DNA of 8,447 nucleotides from Dysgonamonadaceae bacterium (GCA_031256015.1 JAIRRK010000044.1:1-8447), one strand, 5' to 3'. Counted from the first letter of the stretch, positions 1 to 7,355 are shown. Notes: generated from the sequence alone by a model not told the origin. Made by a program: numbers and translations.

Positions 1-1
1 G

Positions 2-1459
2 TTTGCCTTTACAGGTTTGCTTTATTTGCAATTCAATTACATCAACATCATACTTCACACCCAAGAAGAACAATTCAAAGATGCGGTGAAAAGAAGCCTT
101 TATCAAGTGGCCTATAACTTGGATTTAGATGAAGTTTCTCTTTTTTTGAGTGATTATTATTACTCTTACAACAAGAGTTATTTGAAAAACAGACAAAAAT
201 TATCCATCAACGGAACAATCAATGGTTTATCATCCGATGTAGATATCTTTTTAAAAAACAGGAGAGACAGTCTATCGATACTCCAACCCAGTTTCGGGAA
301 AAACGGAATAAATTCATCGACTCAATCGCTGCAAGAGGCTCAAAACAATTTTCTTTATATTCACAATTTGGTGGAAGAAGTCATGAGGAGAGCGAAAATA
401 GGTTACGAAAAACCAATAGAAGATAGAATTGATTCGAGAAAGTTGGAAACTTATATCAGAACCGAATTAGCAAATAATAATCTGGCTTTGCCTTTTGCTT
501 ACGCTGTTTCGGATAAAGAAAAAAATATTATAATCAAAAGCAATAATTATAATGCTCATAACCTGAAAAATGTATACAATCAGATTTTATTTCCTACGGA
601 TCCGGCAAATAAACTGTATTCGCTTCAGGTTACTTTTCCGACTCAGAAAAAATATGTATTAGACTCGATAAGTTTTATGGTTCCGTCGATTATATTTACA
701 ATCGTTCTCTTGATGGTCTTTATTTTTACTTTATATATCATATTCAGACAAAAGCGTTTATCTGAAATGAAGAACGATTTTATTAATAATATGACACATG
801 AATTGAAAACGCCTGTCGCCAGTATTTCGCTTGCGGCACAAACCTTGAATGATATGGATGTAAGCAGTTCTCCTCAATTGATGGACTATGCCAAGAGAGT
901 AATCGGCGACGAAAGTAAACGCTTGGGGTTCTTGGTCGAAAAAGTATTGCAAATGTCTTTGTTTGAAGGAAGAGCCGTTGAATTTAAAATGAGTAAATTG
1001 GATGCAAATGATCTAATAACGAGTGTTGCCTCTACGTTTGCCTTGCGGGTAGAAAACGCCGGAGGAACTTTGGATGTTGATTTACAGGCCTTGGACTCAA
1101 CAATAGTTGTAGATCAAATGCACTTTACAAATGTTTTATTTAACCTCATGGAAAATGCGGTCAAATACAGAAGACAAGATGTCCCTTTACTGTTAATAAT
1201 AAGAACATTAAATACAGGAGGGAACATCCAAATAATTATAGAAGACAATGGTATTGGTATACGGAAAGAAAGTCTTAAAAAGATTTTTGACCGATTCTAC
1301 AGAGTTCCAACCGGGAATAGGCATGATGTGAAAGGTTTTGGCTTGGGTTTAGCTTATGTAAAACGCATTATTACCGAGTTGGGAGGAGCAATTAAAGCAG
1401 ATAGTGAATACGGGAAAGGAACCAAATTCATTATTACACTGCCTTATGTTGATAATTAA
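2..1459 (+). CDS. rprX: Sensor histidine kinase, RprX-like (5' end cut by window edge)
   Basis: This is a membrane sensor kinase that should autophosphorylate and pass phosphate to the response regulator encoded 23 bases downstream. The frame is open to the left edge, so the true start lies outside; the first visible residues (FAFTGLLYLQ) look like the end of TM helix 1. Numbering from the TTG at 17, residues ~10-220 form an extracytoplasmic sensor region without a domain I recognise. TM2 is ~221-243. The HisKA H-box (HELKTP) has phospho-acceptor His261. HATPase motifs follow: N-box around 376-383, G1 EDNGIGI 409-415, F-box IFDRFY 423-428 and G2 GFGLGL 440-445. All key kinase residues are present, so it should be active. 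The name rests on resemblance of the partner to RprY of Bacteroides fragilis and on this gene order; the signal sensed is not evident. Confidence 0.93.
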   Translation, partial: FAFTGLLYLQFNYINIILHTQEEQFKDAVKRSLYQVAYNLDLDEVSLFLSDYYYSYNKSYLKNRQKLSINGTINGLSSDVDIFLKNRRDSLSILQPSFGKNGINSSTQSLQEAQNNFLYIHNLVEEVMRRAKIGYEKPIEDRIDSRKLETYIRTELANNNLALPFAYAVSDKEKNIIIKSNNYNAHNLKNVYNQILFPTDPANKLYSLQVTFPTQKKYVLDSISFMVPSIIFTIVLLMVFIFTLYIIFRQKRLSEMKNDFINNMTHELKTPVASISLAAQTLNDMDVSSSPQLMDYAKRVIGDESKRLGFLVEKVLQMSLFEGRAVEFKMSKLDANDLITSVASTFALRVENAGGTLDVDLQALDSTIVVDQMHFTNVLFNLMENAVKYRRQDVPLLLIIRTLNTGGNIQIIIEDNGIGIRKESLKKIFDRFYRVPTGNRHDVKGFGLGLAYVKRIITELGGAIKADSEYGKGTKFIITLPYVDN

Positions 1460-1482
1460 ACTAATTTTAAACAATAAAAATT

Positions 1483-2190
1483 ATGATGGAAGAAAAAGTG
1501 AAAATCTTCATGTGTGAAGATGACGAAAATTTAGGAATGTTATTAAGAGAGTATTTACAAGCAAAAAACTTTTTTGTGGATCTTTTTCCCGACGGAGAAG
1601 CCGGAAGTAGAGCATTCCCGAAAGAAAAATACGATTTATGTATTTTAGATGTAATGATGCCCAAAAAAGACGGATTCGCTTTGGCTCACGAAGTCAGAAG
1701 CCTGAACGCTGAAATTCCAATTATCTTCTTAACCGCTAAAACAATGAAAGAAGATATTTTGAGAGGGTTCAAAATCGGAGCGGATGATTATCTGACAAAA
1801 CCGTTCAGTATGGAAGAACTTTTACTCCGTATTGAAGCCATTCTCCGTCGAGTAAGCGGTAAAAAATCTCCAAAAGAAGGGCCTTTCGTCATTGGTAAAT
1901 TTGTTTTTGATCCTCAAAAACAAACTTTGCAAGATGGTGATCGAATGACTAAATTGACAACAAAAGAAAGCGATTTATTGGGACTTTTATGCGAAAACAT
2001 GAATCAGATATTGGAACGTAATTTTGCGTTGAAAAAAATCTGGGGAGTAGTTGACTATTTTAATGCAAGAAGCATGGATGTTTACATCACAAAATTAAGA
2101 AAACTGCTGAAAGGGGATCCGGATATCGAAATTATGAACATTCACGGAAAGGGATACAAATTAATCGCTCCGACTGAAGCAGTGTCATAA
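1483..2190 (+). CDS. rprY: OmpR-family response regulator, RprY-like
   Basis: This is a DNA-binding response regulator of 235 residues, the usual length for OmpR/PhoB proteins. The N-terminal receiver domain (~5-120) has the acidic pocket E12-D13-D14, phospho-acceptor Asp56 in LDVMMPKKDGF, Thr84 in FLTAK and Lys106 in LTKPF. The C-terminal winged helix (~135-232) carries the recognition-helix segment NARSMDVYITKLRK and ends with HGKGYKL. The overall sequence closely matches what I remember of RprY from Bacteroides, which supports the symbol. Two adjacent ATG codons (1483 and 1486) could both serve as start; no strong Shine-Dalgarno sequence separates them. The gene sits between its kinase and a TPR gene that begins 6 bases after its stop, so the three are probably co-transcribed. 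Its target genes cannot be read from this window. Confidence 0.95.
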   Translation: MMEEKVKIFMCEDDENLGMLLREYLQAKNFFVDLFPDGEAGSRAFPKEKYDLCILDVMMPKKDGFALAHEVRSLNAEIPIIFLTAKTMKEDILRGFKIGADDYLTKPFSMEELLLRIEAILRRVSGKKSPKEGPFVIGKFVFDPQKQTLQDGDRMTKLTTKESDLLGLLCENMNQILERNFALKKIWGVVDYFNARSMDVYITKLRKLLKGDPDIEIMNIHGKGYKLIAPTEAVS

Positions 2191-2196
2191 AAGAAC

Positions 2197-3027
2197 ATGA
2201 GGAGTTTTCCCGTATTAATTTTTACTCTATTCATTCATTGTTGTTTGAAAGCTCAGACTTACAGTGAATGGATAGAGTTTTCTTTCCAATATTTAAACGA
2301 AAACCGATTGGATTCGGCCGAAATTGCATTAAAAAACGCATTGAAAACCGATCCGGCCAATGCTTTAAACCCTTTCTTATTTAACAACTTGGGAACCATC
2401 CAACGAAGGCAAGGGAAGGCTTCCGAAGCTTTGGAATCCTATACGCTCGCTCTGAAACGTTACCCGAAAAATACGACTTTCCTTTCGGCTCGAGCTTCTT
2501 TGTTTTCCGAAATAGGAAGTTTCAATAATGCTTTGATTGACTATAGTATTCTATTGGATGAAGATCCGAATAACGAGGAAGCACTCTATCAAAGAGGACT
2601 CCTGTACACAAACCTGAAAGAATTTGATTCGGCTAAAAAAGATTTTAATCAGATTTTGGAACTGAATCCTCTGAGTTTTTTTGCCCGAATAGGTTTAGCT
2701 TCTCTGCTTAAAATAGAAGGAAATTGGTCGGAAGCGGAAAAAATCTATAATTATTTGGAAGAACAAAAGCCGGAATTACCGGATATTTATGCCGGACGAG
2801 CCGAATTATTTCTCTTAATGGAAAAAGGAGGAAAAGCTTTAGCCGACATTAATAAAGCCATACGTTTATCCGGTGAACAAACAAACAATCCTTATTTGTA
2901 CATTATCCGAAGTAAAGCCAAAATTTTACTCTACGAAAAACAATCGGCAATCGATGATATCCATAAAGCCCTATCTTTAGGTTACGATAAAACAGCCGCC
3001 GAAAACCTTCTCGAACTGATTAAATAA
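2197..3027 (+). CDS. Exported TPR-repeat protein
   Basis: This is a 276-residue protein with an N-terminal signal peptide (hydrophobic stretch ~4-17, likely signal peptidase I cleavage near A19-Q20), followed by TPR repeats almost to the C-terminus. By eye there are about seven 34-residue units, near 24-53, 59-92, 93-126, 127-160, 161-194, 195-228 and 231-264. They show typical features such as LFNNLGTIQRRQGKASEALE and ending prolines (RYP, EDP, LNP). TPR solenoids bind proteins; no catalytic domain is visible. The Cys15-Cys16 pair sits inside the leader but gives no convincing lipobox. The ATG 6 bases after the response regulator stop places it in the same operon, so it may act in the periplasm on the signalling pathway or envelope. 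That role is inference. Confidence 0.88.
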   Translation: MRSFPVLIFTLFIHCCLKAQTYSEWIEFSFQYLNENRLDSAEIALKNALKTDPANALNPFLFNNLGTIQRRQGKASEALESYTLALKRYPKNTTFLSARASLFSEIGSFNNALIDYSILLDEDPNNEEALYQRGLLYTNLKEFDSAKKDFNQILELNPLSFFARIGLASLLKIEGNWSEAEKIYNYLEEQKPELPDIYAGRAELFLLMEKGGKALADINKAIRLSGEQTNNPYLYIIRSKAKILLYEKQSAIDDIHKALSLGYDKTAAENLLELIK

Positions 3028-3175
3028 TTTCATACTGCACGAAACTTTCGACAGCATCAACCGATTTTTTTTTCAGTTGACCATTGATTATTTTTAAGAA
3101 AATGTCCCTGCTGATGAAAAAAATCACGTTTTAGTTTATCCTTTTTGCTCATTTTAATGAATATTTAGGTAAACG

Positions 3176-3206
3176 TTTGTCAATTTCAATTTTAGTTATA
3201 TCTTTG
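3176..3206 (+). promoter_or_regulatory. Bacteroidetes-type promoter for the first beta-barrel gene
   Basis: TTTG at 3176-3179 and TATCTTTG at 3199-3206 are separated by 19 bases. This matches the known Bacteroidetes consensus (TTTG at -33, TAnnTTTG at -7) exactly. Transcription would begin near 3211-3214, leaving a leader of about 63 bases before the ATG at 3276. It is the best promoter in the window, and it separates the two-component operon from the outer membrane protein genes. Confidence 0.85.
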
Positions 3207-3275
3207 CACCGAAATATATAACTTAAACAAGGAAATATTTCATTCATTCAGTACTAACTTAAAAAATTTAGAAAA

Positions 3276-3869
3276 ATGAAAAAAGTGTTTTTACTTATGA
3301 TGGTAGCTGTTTTTAGTGTAGCTACTGCTAGTGCTCAGTATTATTTAGGTGGTTCTTTGGGTTTTTCAAACGAAAAAACTAAAGACGGAGATGTAGAATT
3401 ATCAAAAACTACAGAATTTGCAATTGCGCCGGAGTTTGGTTACAACTTGACAGAGAAAGTGGATCTTGGTATTTCTTTCGAATTTTCAAGCGAAAAACCG
3501 GGTGAAACTGGTTTTGATAAAACAACAGGATGGAACGTTAGTCCTTATGTACGTTACAACGTGATTCAATTCGGACAATTCAGTATCTTAGCTAAAGCCG
3601 GAATCCTATTTGGAGGGAAGAAAGAAACTCCGGTAGGTGAAGGACCGGATGTGAAAACCACCACATTGGGAGTTAACATCGTTCCGGTATTGAAGTATAC
3701 GTTGTCCGATAAATTTGATTTATTGGCAAATTTAAACTTCGCGAAAATTGATTTCAACCAAACTAAAGTTAAAGATGGGGAAACCACTACTAACTTCGGA
3801 TTAGATGTTAATTCTAATAATGTAGCAAACGTTGGTGGAGTCACTATCGGTTTTGCTTTCAAGTTCTAA
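3276..3869 (+). CDS. Outer membrane beta-barrel protein (197 aa)
   Basis: This is a small porin-like outer membrane protein. The signal peptide (residues 1-20) ends in ATASA, with predicted cleavage before Gln21. The mature part is a series of short alternating-polarity strands rich in Gly, Tyr and Phe (YYLGGSLGFS, FAIAPEFGYNL, NVSPYVRYNVI, SILAKAGILFGG). The protein ends in GFAFKF, with the C-terminal Phe typical of barrels recognised by the BAM machinery. Length and pattern fit the 8-stranded OmpX/OmpW-like beta-barrel proteins common in Bacteroidetes. Loops rich in Lys, Asp and Glu probably face outward. It has its own strong promoter and a downstream hairpin, so it is probably monocistronic and may be highly expressed. 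The substrate, if any, is unknown; such proteins can be structural or adhesive rather than channels. Confidence 0.88.
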   Translation: MKKVFLLMMVAVFSVATASAQYYLGGSLGFSNEKTKDGDVELSKTTEFAIAPEFGYNLTEKVDLGISFEFSSEKPGETGFDKTTGWNVSPYVRYNVIQFGQFSILAKAGILFGGKKETPVGEGPDVKTTTLGVNIVPVLKYTLSDKFDLLANLNFAKIDFNQTKVKDGETTTNFGLDVNSNNVANVGGVTIGFAFKF

Positions 3870-3894
3870 TTCGAATAAGTTTTTATAATCCAAA

Positions 3895-3925
3895 AAGAGC
3901 CGGGAAATTCATTTTTCCGGCTCTT
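3895..3925 (+). terminator. 13-bp hairpin after the first beta-barrel gene
   Basis: AAGAGCCGG at 3895-3903 pairs perfectly with CCGGCTCTT at 3917-3925. Four further pairs (one G-T, three A-T) close on the 5-base loop TTCAT at 3908-3912. It lies 26 bases after the stop codon, as expected of a transcription terminator or a 3'-end stabilising hairpin. The + strand T-tract is poor (CTCATTT), whereas an A-run at 3892-3896 would give a T-run on the other strand. Termination efficiency on the + strand is therefore uncertain. Confidence 0.7.
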
Positions 3926-4005
3926 CTCATTTAAATACTGAACATTTTTTTTTCGATGTTGTTATATGGTAGAAAATAGAAAAAACAATTAATTTATCAG
4001 TAACA

Positions 4006-4491
4006 ATGAAAAAGATTTTATTACTAACGCTAATTTCAGTATTGGGATTTACTACCGCAAATGCGCAGTTTACAAAAGGAACAAAAAGATTGGCTGCTCA
4101 AACATCCGCTTTCAATTTGAATTTCAGTGATAAAGATATTCACCTTAACTTAGGAGCCAAAGGTTCTTATTTCCTGACAGACCGATTTGCAGCCAAAGCC
4201 GGTGTTTATTTCGATTGGACAAAAGTGAAAAAGCAAAAAGGAATCGGTAATTTTGATTTTGAAGCAGGTGGAGATTATTATTTCTGGAGAAATATTTATG
4301 GTGGTGCCGGTCTGAATTTCAAGAAAATTAAAGGAAAAGATTTTGAAACTGCTATTAAATTAGAAGTCGGAGCAACTCACTATTTAGCGCGAAATGTGTA
4401 TGTAAATCCTGCCGTATATTTTAATTCCGGATTAGGAAAAGATTCAACTGCCCGCTTCGGGTTGGAATTGGGAATTGGAGTAAATTTCTAA
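4006..4491 (+). CDS. Outer membrane beta-barrel protein (161 aa)
   Basis: This is a second small outer membrane barrel protein. The signal peptide (residues 1-20, ending TTANA before Gln21) closely resembles that of the preceding gene in layout. The mature protein alternates aromatic and glycine-rich strands (GAKGSYFLTDRFAAKAGVYF, FEAGGDYYFWRNIYGGAGLN, KLEVGATHYLARNVYVNPAV) and ends ELGIGVNF, with the terminal Phe of a barrel signal. The pattern suggests about eight strands, as in OmpX/OmpW-like proteins. The mature sequence is not obviously a copy of its neighbour, so they are family members rather than a recent duplication. I see no clear TAnnTTTG promoter in the 80 bases before it; it may depend on read-through of the upstream hairpin or on a non-canonical promoter. 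Function beyond the envelope is not visible. Confidence 0.85.
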   Translation: MKKILLLTLISVLGFTTANAQFTKGTKRLAAQTSAFNLNFSDKDIHLNLGAKGSYFLTDRFAAKAGVYFDWTKVKKQKGIGNFDFEAGGDYYFWRNIYGGAGLNFKKIKGKDFETAIKLEVGATHYLARNVYVNPAVYFNSGLGKDSTARFGLELGIGVNF

Positions 4492-4512
4492 GGCATTTTT
4501 AAATAAAGAAGA

Positions 4513-4540
4513 AGTCGATCGGTAATGATCGGCTTTTTTT
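4513..4540 (+). terminator. Rho-independent terminator after the second beta-barrel gene
   Basis: AGTCGATC at 4513-4520 pairs with GATCGGCT at 4527-4534 (one G-T pair) around the loop GGTAAT. A run of T follows through 4540. This is a classic intrinsic terminator, 22 bases after the stop codon of the second barrel gene. Confidence 0.82.
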
Positions 4541-4564
4541 GTGTGTTTAAAATTTCTATCTTTG
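4538..4564 (+). promoter_or_regulatory. Probable promoter of the DPP III gene
   Basis: TATCTTTG at 4557-4564 is an exact match to the Bacteroidetes -7 element and lies 22 bases before the ATG at 4587, implying a leader of about 15 bases. The -33 element is weak. The nearest TTTG (4538-4541) gives a 15-base spacer instead of the usual 19-20, and the preferred position falls in the T-run of the upstream terminator. Confidence 0.65.
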
Positions 4565-4586
4565 TTCAAAATAAACACTTCAACCA

Positions 4587-6635
4587 ATGAAAAAAGCAAT
4601 TATTTTTATGATAACAACTTGTATTTGTTTTTCATCCTGTAAAGAAAATACGTCAACTTCGGAGAACCCTCATTTTGAGTACAATGTAGAACAGTTTGCC
4701 GATCTGGGAATCATCCGTTATCAAGTGACCGGATGGGAAGATTTATCGGCTAACCAACAAAAATTGATTTATTGTCTGAACGAAGCGGCGCTTCATGGTC
4801 GGGATATTCTTTTTGATCAGAATAATCGATACAATTTAGCCGTCAGACGAACATTGGAAGCCATTTATGAAAATTACAAAGGAGACAAATCTTCTGCCGA
4901 TTACCGAGAATTTGAAATTTATTTGAAAAGGATTTGGTTTTCCAACGGAATTCATCATCATTATGGACAAGAAAAGATTTTGCCGGCTTTTTCCAAAGCA
5001 TTTTTTTTCGATGCTGTCAAATCGATAGATGCCCGACTGATTCCGACAAGAGAAAATCAATCAATCGAAGCTTTTTTGGAAGAAATCATTCCGGTCATGT
5101 TCGATGCGACTTTGTTCGCAAAAAAAGTGAATCAAGATGATTCGGTGGATGTAATTTTAAATTCCGCGAACAATTATTACGAAGAAGGAATTACTCAATC
5201 GGAAGTCGAAGCGTTTTACGCAGCGAAGAAAGATTCGAACAATCAAACACCGATATCTTACGGATTAAACAGCCGATTGGTGAAAGAAAACGGAAAACTA
5301 ATCGAAAAAACCTATCAAGTCGGAGGATTATATTCTCCCGCGATTGAAAAGATTGTTTATTGGTTGGAAGAAGCATCCCGATATGCCGAAAATGAAAAAC
5401 AAAAAACGGCCATCGACTTATTGATTCAATATTATCGAACGGGGAATCTGAAAACCTACGACGATTATTCGATTGCATGGGTACAGGATACGGCTTCTTT
5501 GGTCGATTTTGTAAACGGATTTACCGAAACTTACGGCGATGCCTTGGGAATCAAGGCCTCTTGGGAAGCCTTGGTTAATTTCAAAAATCTGAAAGCCACT
5601 CAATTATCGGAATTAATCAGTGATAACGCACAATGGTTCGAAGATCATTCGCCGATTGATTCGAAATTCAAAAAAGAAAAAGTAAAAGGCGTCACAACCA
5701 AAGTAATCACGGCGGCCACTTTGGGCGGAGATTGCTATCCGGCTCCCCCGATAGGTATTAATTTGCCTAATTCCAATTGGATTCGCAAAGATTTCGGTTC
5801 GAAATCCGTGACCATCACCAATCTCACGGAAGCTTACGACAAGGCGGCGGAAGGAAGTGGATTCAACGACGAATTTGTTTATTCGAATAAGGAAAAGGAA
5901 TTATTGAAAAAGTTTGGCGCTCAAACCGATAATTTACATGTCGATCTTCACGAATGTTTGGGACACGGTTCGGGAAAATTACTTCCAGGTGTCGATCCTG
6001 ATGCGTTGAAAACATACGGAGCTACAATCGAAGAAGCTCGTGCCGATTTATTCGGATTGTATTATATTGCGGATGACAAAATGATTGAACTGGGTTTGCT
6101 GGATGATAAAGATGCTTATAAGGCCGAATACTACAAATACCTTATGAACGGCTTACTGACTCAATTATCGCGTATCGAATCGGGAAAAAACATTGAAGAA
6201 TCGCACATGCGGAACAGAGCTTTGATTGCTCGTTGGGTTTACGAACAAGGAAGAAAAGACAATCTTGTCGAATTAGTGAAAGAAAAGGGAAAAACCTTCC
6301 TGAAAATCAATGATTACAAGAAAATACGTTCTTTACTGGGCGATTTACTGGCTGAAATACAGCGAATCAAATCGGAAGGAGATTTCGAAAGTGCTAAAAA
6401 CATGGTAGAGAGCTACGCGGTCAATATTGACCCGGAAATTCACCAAGAAATCATAGAACGATACAAAAAACTAAATGTCGCTCCGTATAAAGGATTCATT
6501 AATCCGGTGTATTCCGCGATAAAAAATCAAAACGGAGACATTACGGGTATCGAAATATCTTATAATGAAGGTTATGCCGAGCAAATGATGCGTTATTCCA
6601 AGCATTACTCCAATCTTCCTACTTATAATGAATGA
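4587..6635 (+). CDS. Dipeptidyl peptidase III (M49), predicted lipoprotein
   Basis: This is a zinc exopeptidase that removes dipeptides from the N-termini of oligopeptides. Its 682 residues are close to the ~675 known for Bacteroides thetaiotaomicron DPP III. The family signature HECLGH is at 455-460 (zinc ligands His455 and His460, catalytic Glu456). EEARAD at 482-487 supplies the third ligand, Glu483. His540 (in ESHMRNRALIARW) fits the conserved transition-state histidine of the family. The conserved stretch PPIGINLPNSNWIR precedes the active site. The N-terminus has a Lys-Lys basic end, a hydrophobic core and FSSC with Cys18, a plausible lipobox, so it is probably membrane-anchored outside the cytoplasm; eukaryotic DPP III is cytosolic. 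It likely takes part in peptide use for nutrition. Its stop overlaps the start of the next gene by 8 bases, suggesting coupled translation. Confidence 0.94.
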   Translation: MKKAIIFMITTCICFSSCKENTSTSENPHFEYNVEQFADLGIIRYQVTGWEDLSANQQKLIYCLNEAALHGRDILFDQNNRYNLAVRRTLEAIYENYKGDKSSADYREFEIYLKRIWFSNGIHHHYGQEKILPAFSKAFFFDAVKSIDARLIPTRENQSIEAFLEEIIPVMFDATLFAKKVNQDDSVDVILNSANNYYEEGITQSEVEAFYAAKKDSNNQTPISYGLNSRLVKENGKLIEKTYQVGGLYSPAIEKIVYWLEEASRYAENEKQKTAIDLLIQYYRTGNLKTYDDYSIAWVQDTASLVDFVNGFTETYGDALGIKASWEALVNFKNLKATQLSELISDNAQWFEDHSPIDSKFKKEKVKGVTTKVITAATLGGDCYPAPPIGINLPNSNWIRKDFGSKSVTITNLTEAYDKAAEGSGFNDEFVYSNKEKELLKKFGAQTDNLHVDLHECLGHGSGKLLPGVDPDALKTYGATIEEARADLFGLYYIADDKMIELGLLDDKDAYKAEYYKYLMNGLLTQLSRIESGKNIEESHMRNRALIARWVYEQGRKDNLVELVKEKGKTFLKINDYKKIRSLLGDLLAEIQRIKSEGDFESAKNMVESYAVNIDPEIHQEIIERYKKLNVAPYKGFINPVYSAIKNQNGDITGIEISYNEGYAEQMMRYSKHYSNLPTYNE

Positions 6636-7293
6636 CTTGAACCGAAAGCTGCAAGAAATACAAAAGAAGCTCTATCTCCAACGCGATGGAGCTTCGTCTT
6701 CTTCCATGCGAAAGAAAGGACTGGAATATAAGATGAACTGGGGCGTTCCCATTGTTACTTTGCGAAATATAGCCGGAAATTATGCTCCCGATCCGGAATC
6801 GGCAAATGAAATGTGGAGCAAAAACAACCGAGAACTCCGTATTTTAGCAACAATGATGCAAGACCCTTCTTCCTTCAATGATGCCGAAAAATGGGTGAAT
6901 GGTATTCAAAATGTAGAGTTGGCAGAGCAGGCAACAATGAATCTCTTCAGTCGATTGCCCGATGCCGGGAAGTTCGCTTCCGAATGGATTCAATCGGATA
7001 AATTATACATCCGATTGTGCGGATTTCTTCTTTATATGCGCTTGTTTATGCAGGATTACGAGATGGCTTCGGAAGAAGAAAAAAACTATTTTTCTGCGCT
7101 GTTTGATGCCTTGAACAACGAATCTCTGATATTGAAACGAGCGGCACTAAATTCTTTGAAATATTTAGGCAAACAATCGATAATTCGTTCCAAAACGATT
7201 TTAGCGAATATCAAAGGTAATAACAAGCTTCCCGAAGACTTGAAACAATATTTGTATGATGATTTACTGTTTGAATTTGAATCTTTAGGCTGA
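6628..7293 (+). CDS. AlkD-like HEAT-repeat protein (DNA alkylation repair family)
   Basis: This 221-residue all-helical protein resembles the AlkD family (PF08713), whose active members are DNA glycosylases that remove N3- and N7-alkylpurines using HEAT-like repeats. Family-like segments are MNWGVPIVTLRNIA (~36-49), NNRELRILATMMQDP (66-80), EKWVNGIQNVELAEQATMNL (87-106) and LILKRAALNSLKYLGK (167-182). By my alignment from memory, the Trp and Asp of the Bacillus cereus enzyme (W109, D113) fall at Val96 and Glu100, and its W187 at Asn175. Glycosylase activity is therefore doubtful; it could be a DNA-binding or structural relative such as the inactive AlkD2 type. There is no signal peptide, so it is cytoplasmic. 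Its ATG lies inside the last codons of the DPP III gene (8-base overlap), implying co-transcription. Confidence 0.8.
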   Translation: MNDLNRKLQEIQKKLYLQRDGASSSSMRKKGLEYKMNWGVPIVTLRNIAGNYAPDPESANEMWSKNNRELRILATMMQDPSSFNDAEKWVNGIQNVELAEQATMNLFSRLPDAGKFASEWIQSDKLYIRLCGFLLYMRLFMQDYEMASEEEKNYFSALFDALNNESLILKRAALNSLKYLGKQSIIRSKTILANIKGNNKLPEDLKQYLYDDLLFEFESLG

Positions 7294-7323
7294 TAATTCT
7301 CCTGTCAAATAATAATTTAAATA

Positions 7324-7355
7324 TTTCAGGTTCTTCGCAAAAAATATTAACTTTG
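7324..7355 (+). promoter_or_regulatory. Probable promoter of the fur-like/purA unit
   Basis: TAACTTTG at 7348-7355 matches the Bacteroidetes -7 consensus. TTTC at 7324-7327, 20 bases upstream, is a near match to the -33 TTTG. Transcription would start near 7361-7363, leaving about 24 bases before the ATG at 7386. This position argues against the in-frame TTG at 7353 as a start codon, since that codon lies within the -7 element. Confidence 0.7.

Noticed and set aside
3035..3073. Possible terminator after the TPR gene: imperfect stem 3035-3054 and a T9 run at 3065-3073
   Set aside because: The stem is short with an internal bulge, and the T-run is about 10 bases away from it; the TCAAC/GTTGA pair flanking the T-run is only 5 bp. 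It may contribute to termination but is too weak to call.
2976..3152. Minus-strand reading frame of about 58 codons starting at 3152, with a lysine-rich N-terminus
   Set aside because: It runs antisense into the 3' end of the TPR gene, has no recognisable motif and no Bacteroidetes promoter was seen ahead of it; lysine-rich translations are expected from AT-rich DNA.
3276..4491. The two beta-barrel genes as a recent tandem duplication
   Set aside because: Leaders and general barrel pattern are alike, but mature sequences and lengths differ and no shared nucleotide blocks stand out.
4934..5140. Overlapping + strand and minus-strand open frames within the DPP III gene
   Set aside because: They lie entirely inside a strongly supported coding sequence in another frame and show no protein-family features.
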